Source: Pithys albifrons albifrons (taxonomy: Eukaryota; Chordata; Aves; Passeriformes; Thamnophilidae). Taken from it: a DNA stretch of 64,000 bases. A program made the position numbers and the translations under genes. The stretch is taken from the NCBI RefSeq assembly GCF_047495875.1, contig NC_092463.1, positions 20,511,224 through 20,575,223 on the forward strand. Direction: 5' to 3'. This document shows positions 63,713-64,000 of the stretch, piece by piece (the stretch's first letter is position 1; each line of letters starts with the position of its first letter). The notes below the pieces were generated by a model. It had not been told where the DNA came from. It saw only the letters and a program-made list of their open reading frames with translations, and ran no database searches.

Positions 63713-64000
63713 AGAGAGCATTATCAAAAGCCTTAAATTATTGTTATGACCCGCCCCTGAAGGTGAGGGTAACTGAGGTACTGGTTTTCTTCTTATTCCT
63801 TGGGGCAAATTAAAGGGAAATGACACTGAATGAGTGGTGTTTATACATAGCATATCTAGAAGATAAATATCTGGTTCATATGACCTCCAAAATGGTCCAA
63901 ATAACACATTTTTTGTCATCCTTTTCTACAATAGCAGAAACAAAAAAAACTCACAACAACTACAACAAAAAACAAACAAACAAACAAAAACCAAAAAAAA
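63713..64000. other. Unique sequence ending in an A-rich simple repeat
   Basis: No gene or element recognised. The last 60 bases or so (from about 63941) are an A-rich CAACAA/CAAA repeat that runs off the window edge, so its true extent and cause are unknown. Confidence 0.6.

Overview
The window looks like non-coding nuclear DNA from a bird. The evidence is at least nine fragments of the CR1 (chicken repeat 1) LINE, most of those that reach the 3' end closing in the CR1-type ATTCTATG octamer repeat. A solo LTR with the layout of avian ERVL LTRs points the same way. Base composition is AT-rich, as in an avian macrochromosomal gene desert or a very long intron. I see no convincing host protein-coding exon. 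All open frames are chance frames in AT- or pyrimidine-rich DNA or lie inside transposable elements. The species cannot be fixed from the sequence. The SINEs argue against a typical chicken-like genome, where young SINEs are essentially absent.

Layout: 1-1.9 kb unique; 1.9-2.2 kb CR1 (+); 2.2-10.7 kb unique; 10.7-11.4 kb two CR1 pieces joined tail to tail; 12.87-13.41 kb ERVL-type solo LTR; 15.61-15.94 kb (TTCCC)n array; 18.95-19.98 kb CR1 (+) with a large internal deletion; 21.6-22.46 kb CR1 (-); 26.01-27.61 kb a 5S-rRNA-derived SINE split by a young CR1 whose reverse-transcriptase frame is open; about 33.0-33.4 kb a probable second LTR; 38.76-39.39 kb CR1 (-); 43.1 kb (GATA)n; 45.01-45.34 kb young CR1 (+); 45.61-45.94 kb CR1 (-); 46.16-46.56 kb a second SINE copy whose head is a tRNA-like segment followed by a 5S-like segment; 50.64-51.31 kb CR1 (-); 51.3-64 kb unique DNA with microsatellites and a 23-G homopolymer.

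The most interesting content is the SINE pair at 26 kb and 46 kb. The two copies share a 5S-rRNA-like head, a body of about 157 bp and a tail of about 34 bp that starts AAATCTT and runs into a CA/CATA repeat. This tail is unlike the CR1 tail. Each copy is flanked by a direct repeat (12 bp and 9 bp) that looks like a target-site duplication. At 46 kb the duplication encloses an upstream tRNA-like segment with recognisable A and B boxes, giving a tRNA-5S composite, while the 5S C box is deleted in that copy. The 26 kb copy keeps the C box and lacks the tRNA part. A 5'-truncated CR1 of about 1.27 kb is inserted exactly between body and tail of the 26 kb copy. The tail and duplications suggest mobilisation by a LINE other than CR1, for example an RTE-type element, but no such LINE is present here.

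There are no genes that work together in this window. Functional DNA, if any, would be distal regulatory elements. A few AT-rich, repeat-free stretches with clustered homeodomain or octamer-like motifs (37.85-38.11, 43.98-44.40 and 62.30-62.60 kb) are flagged as low-confidence candidates.
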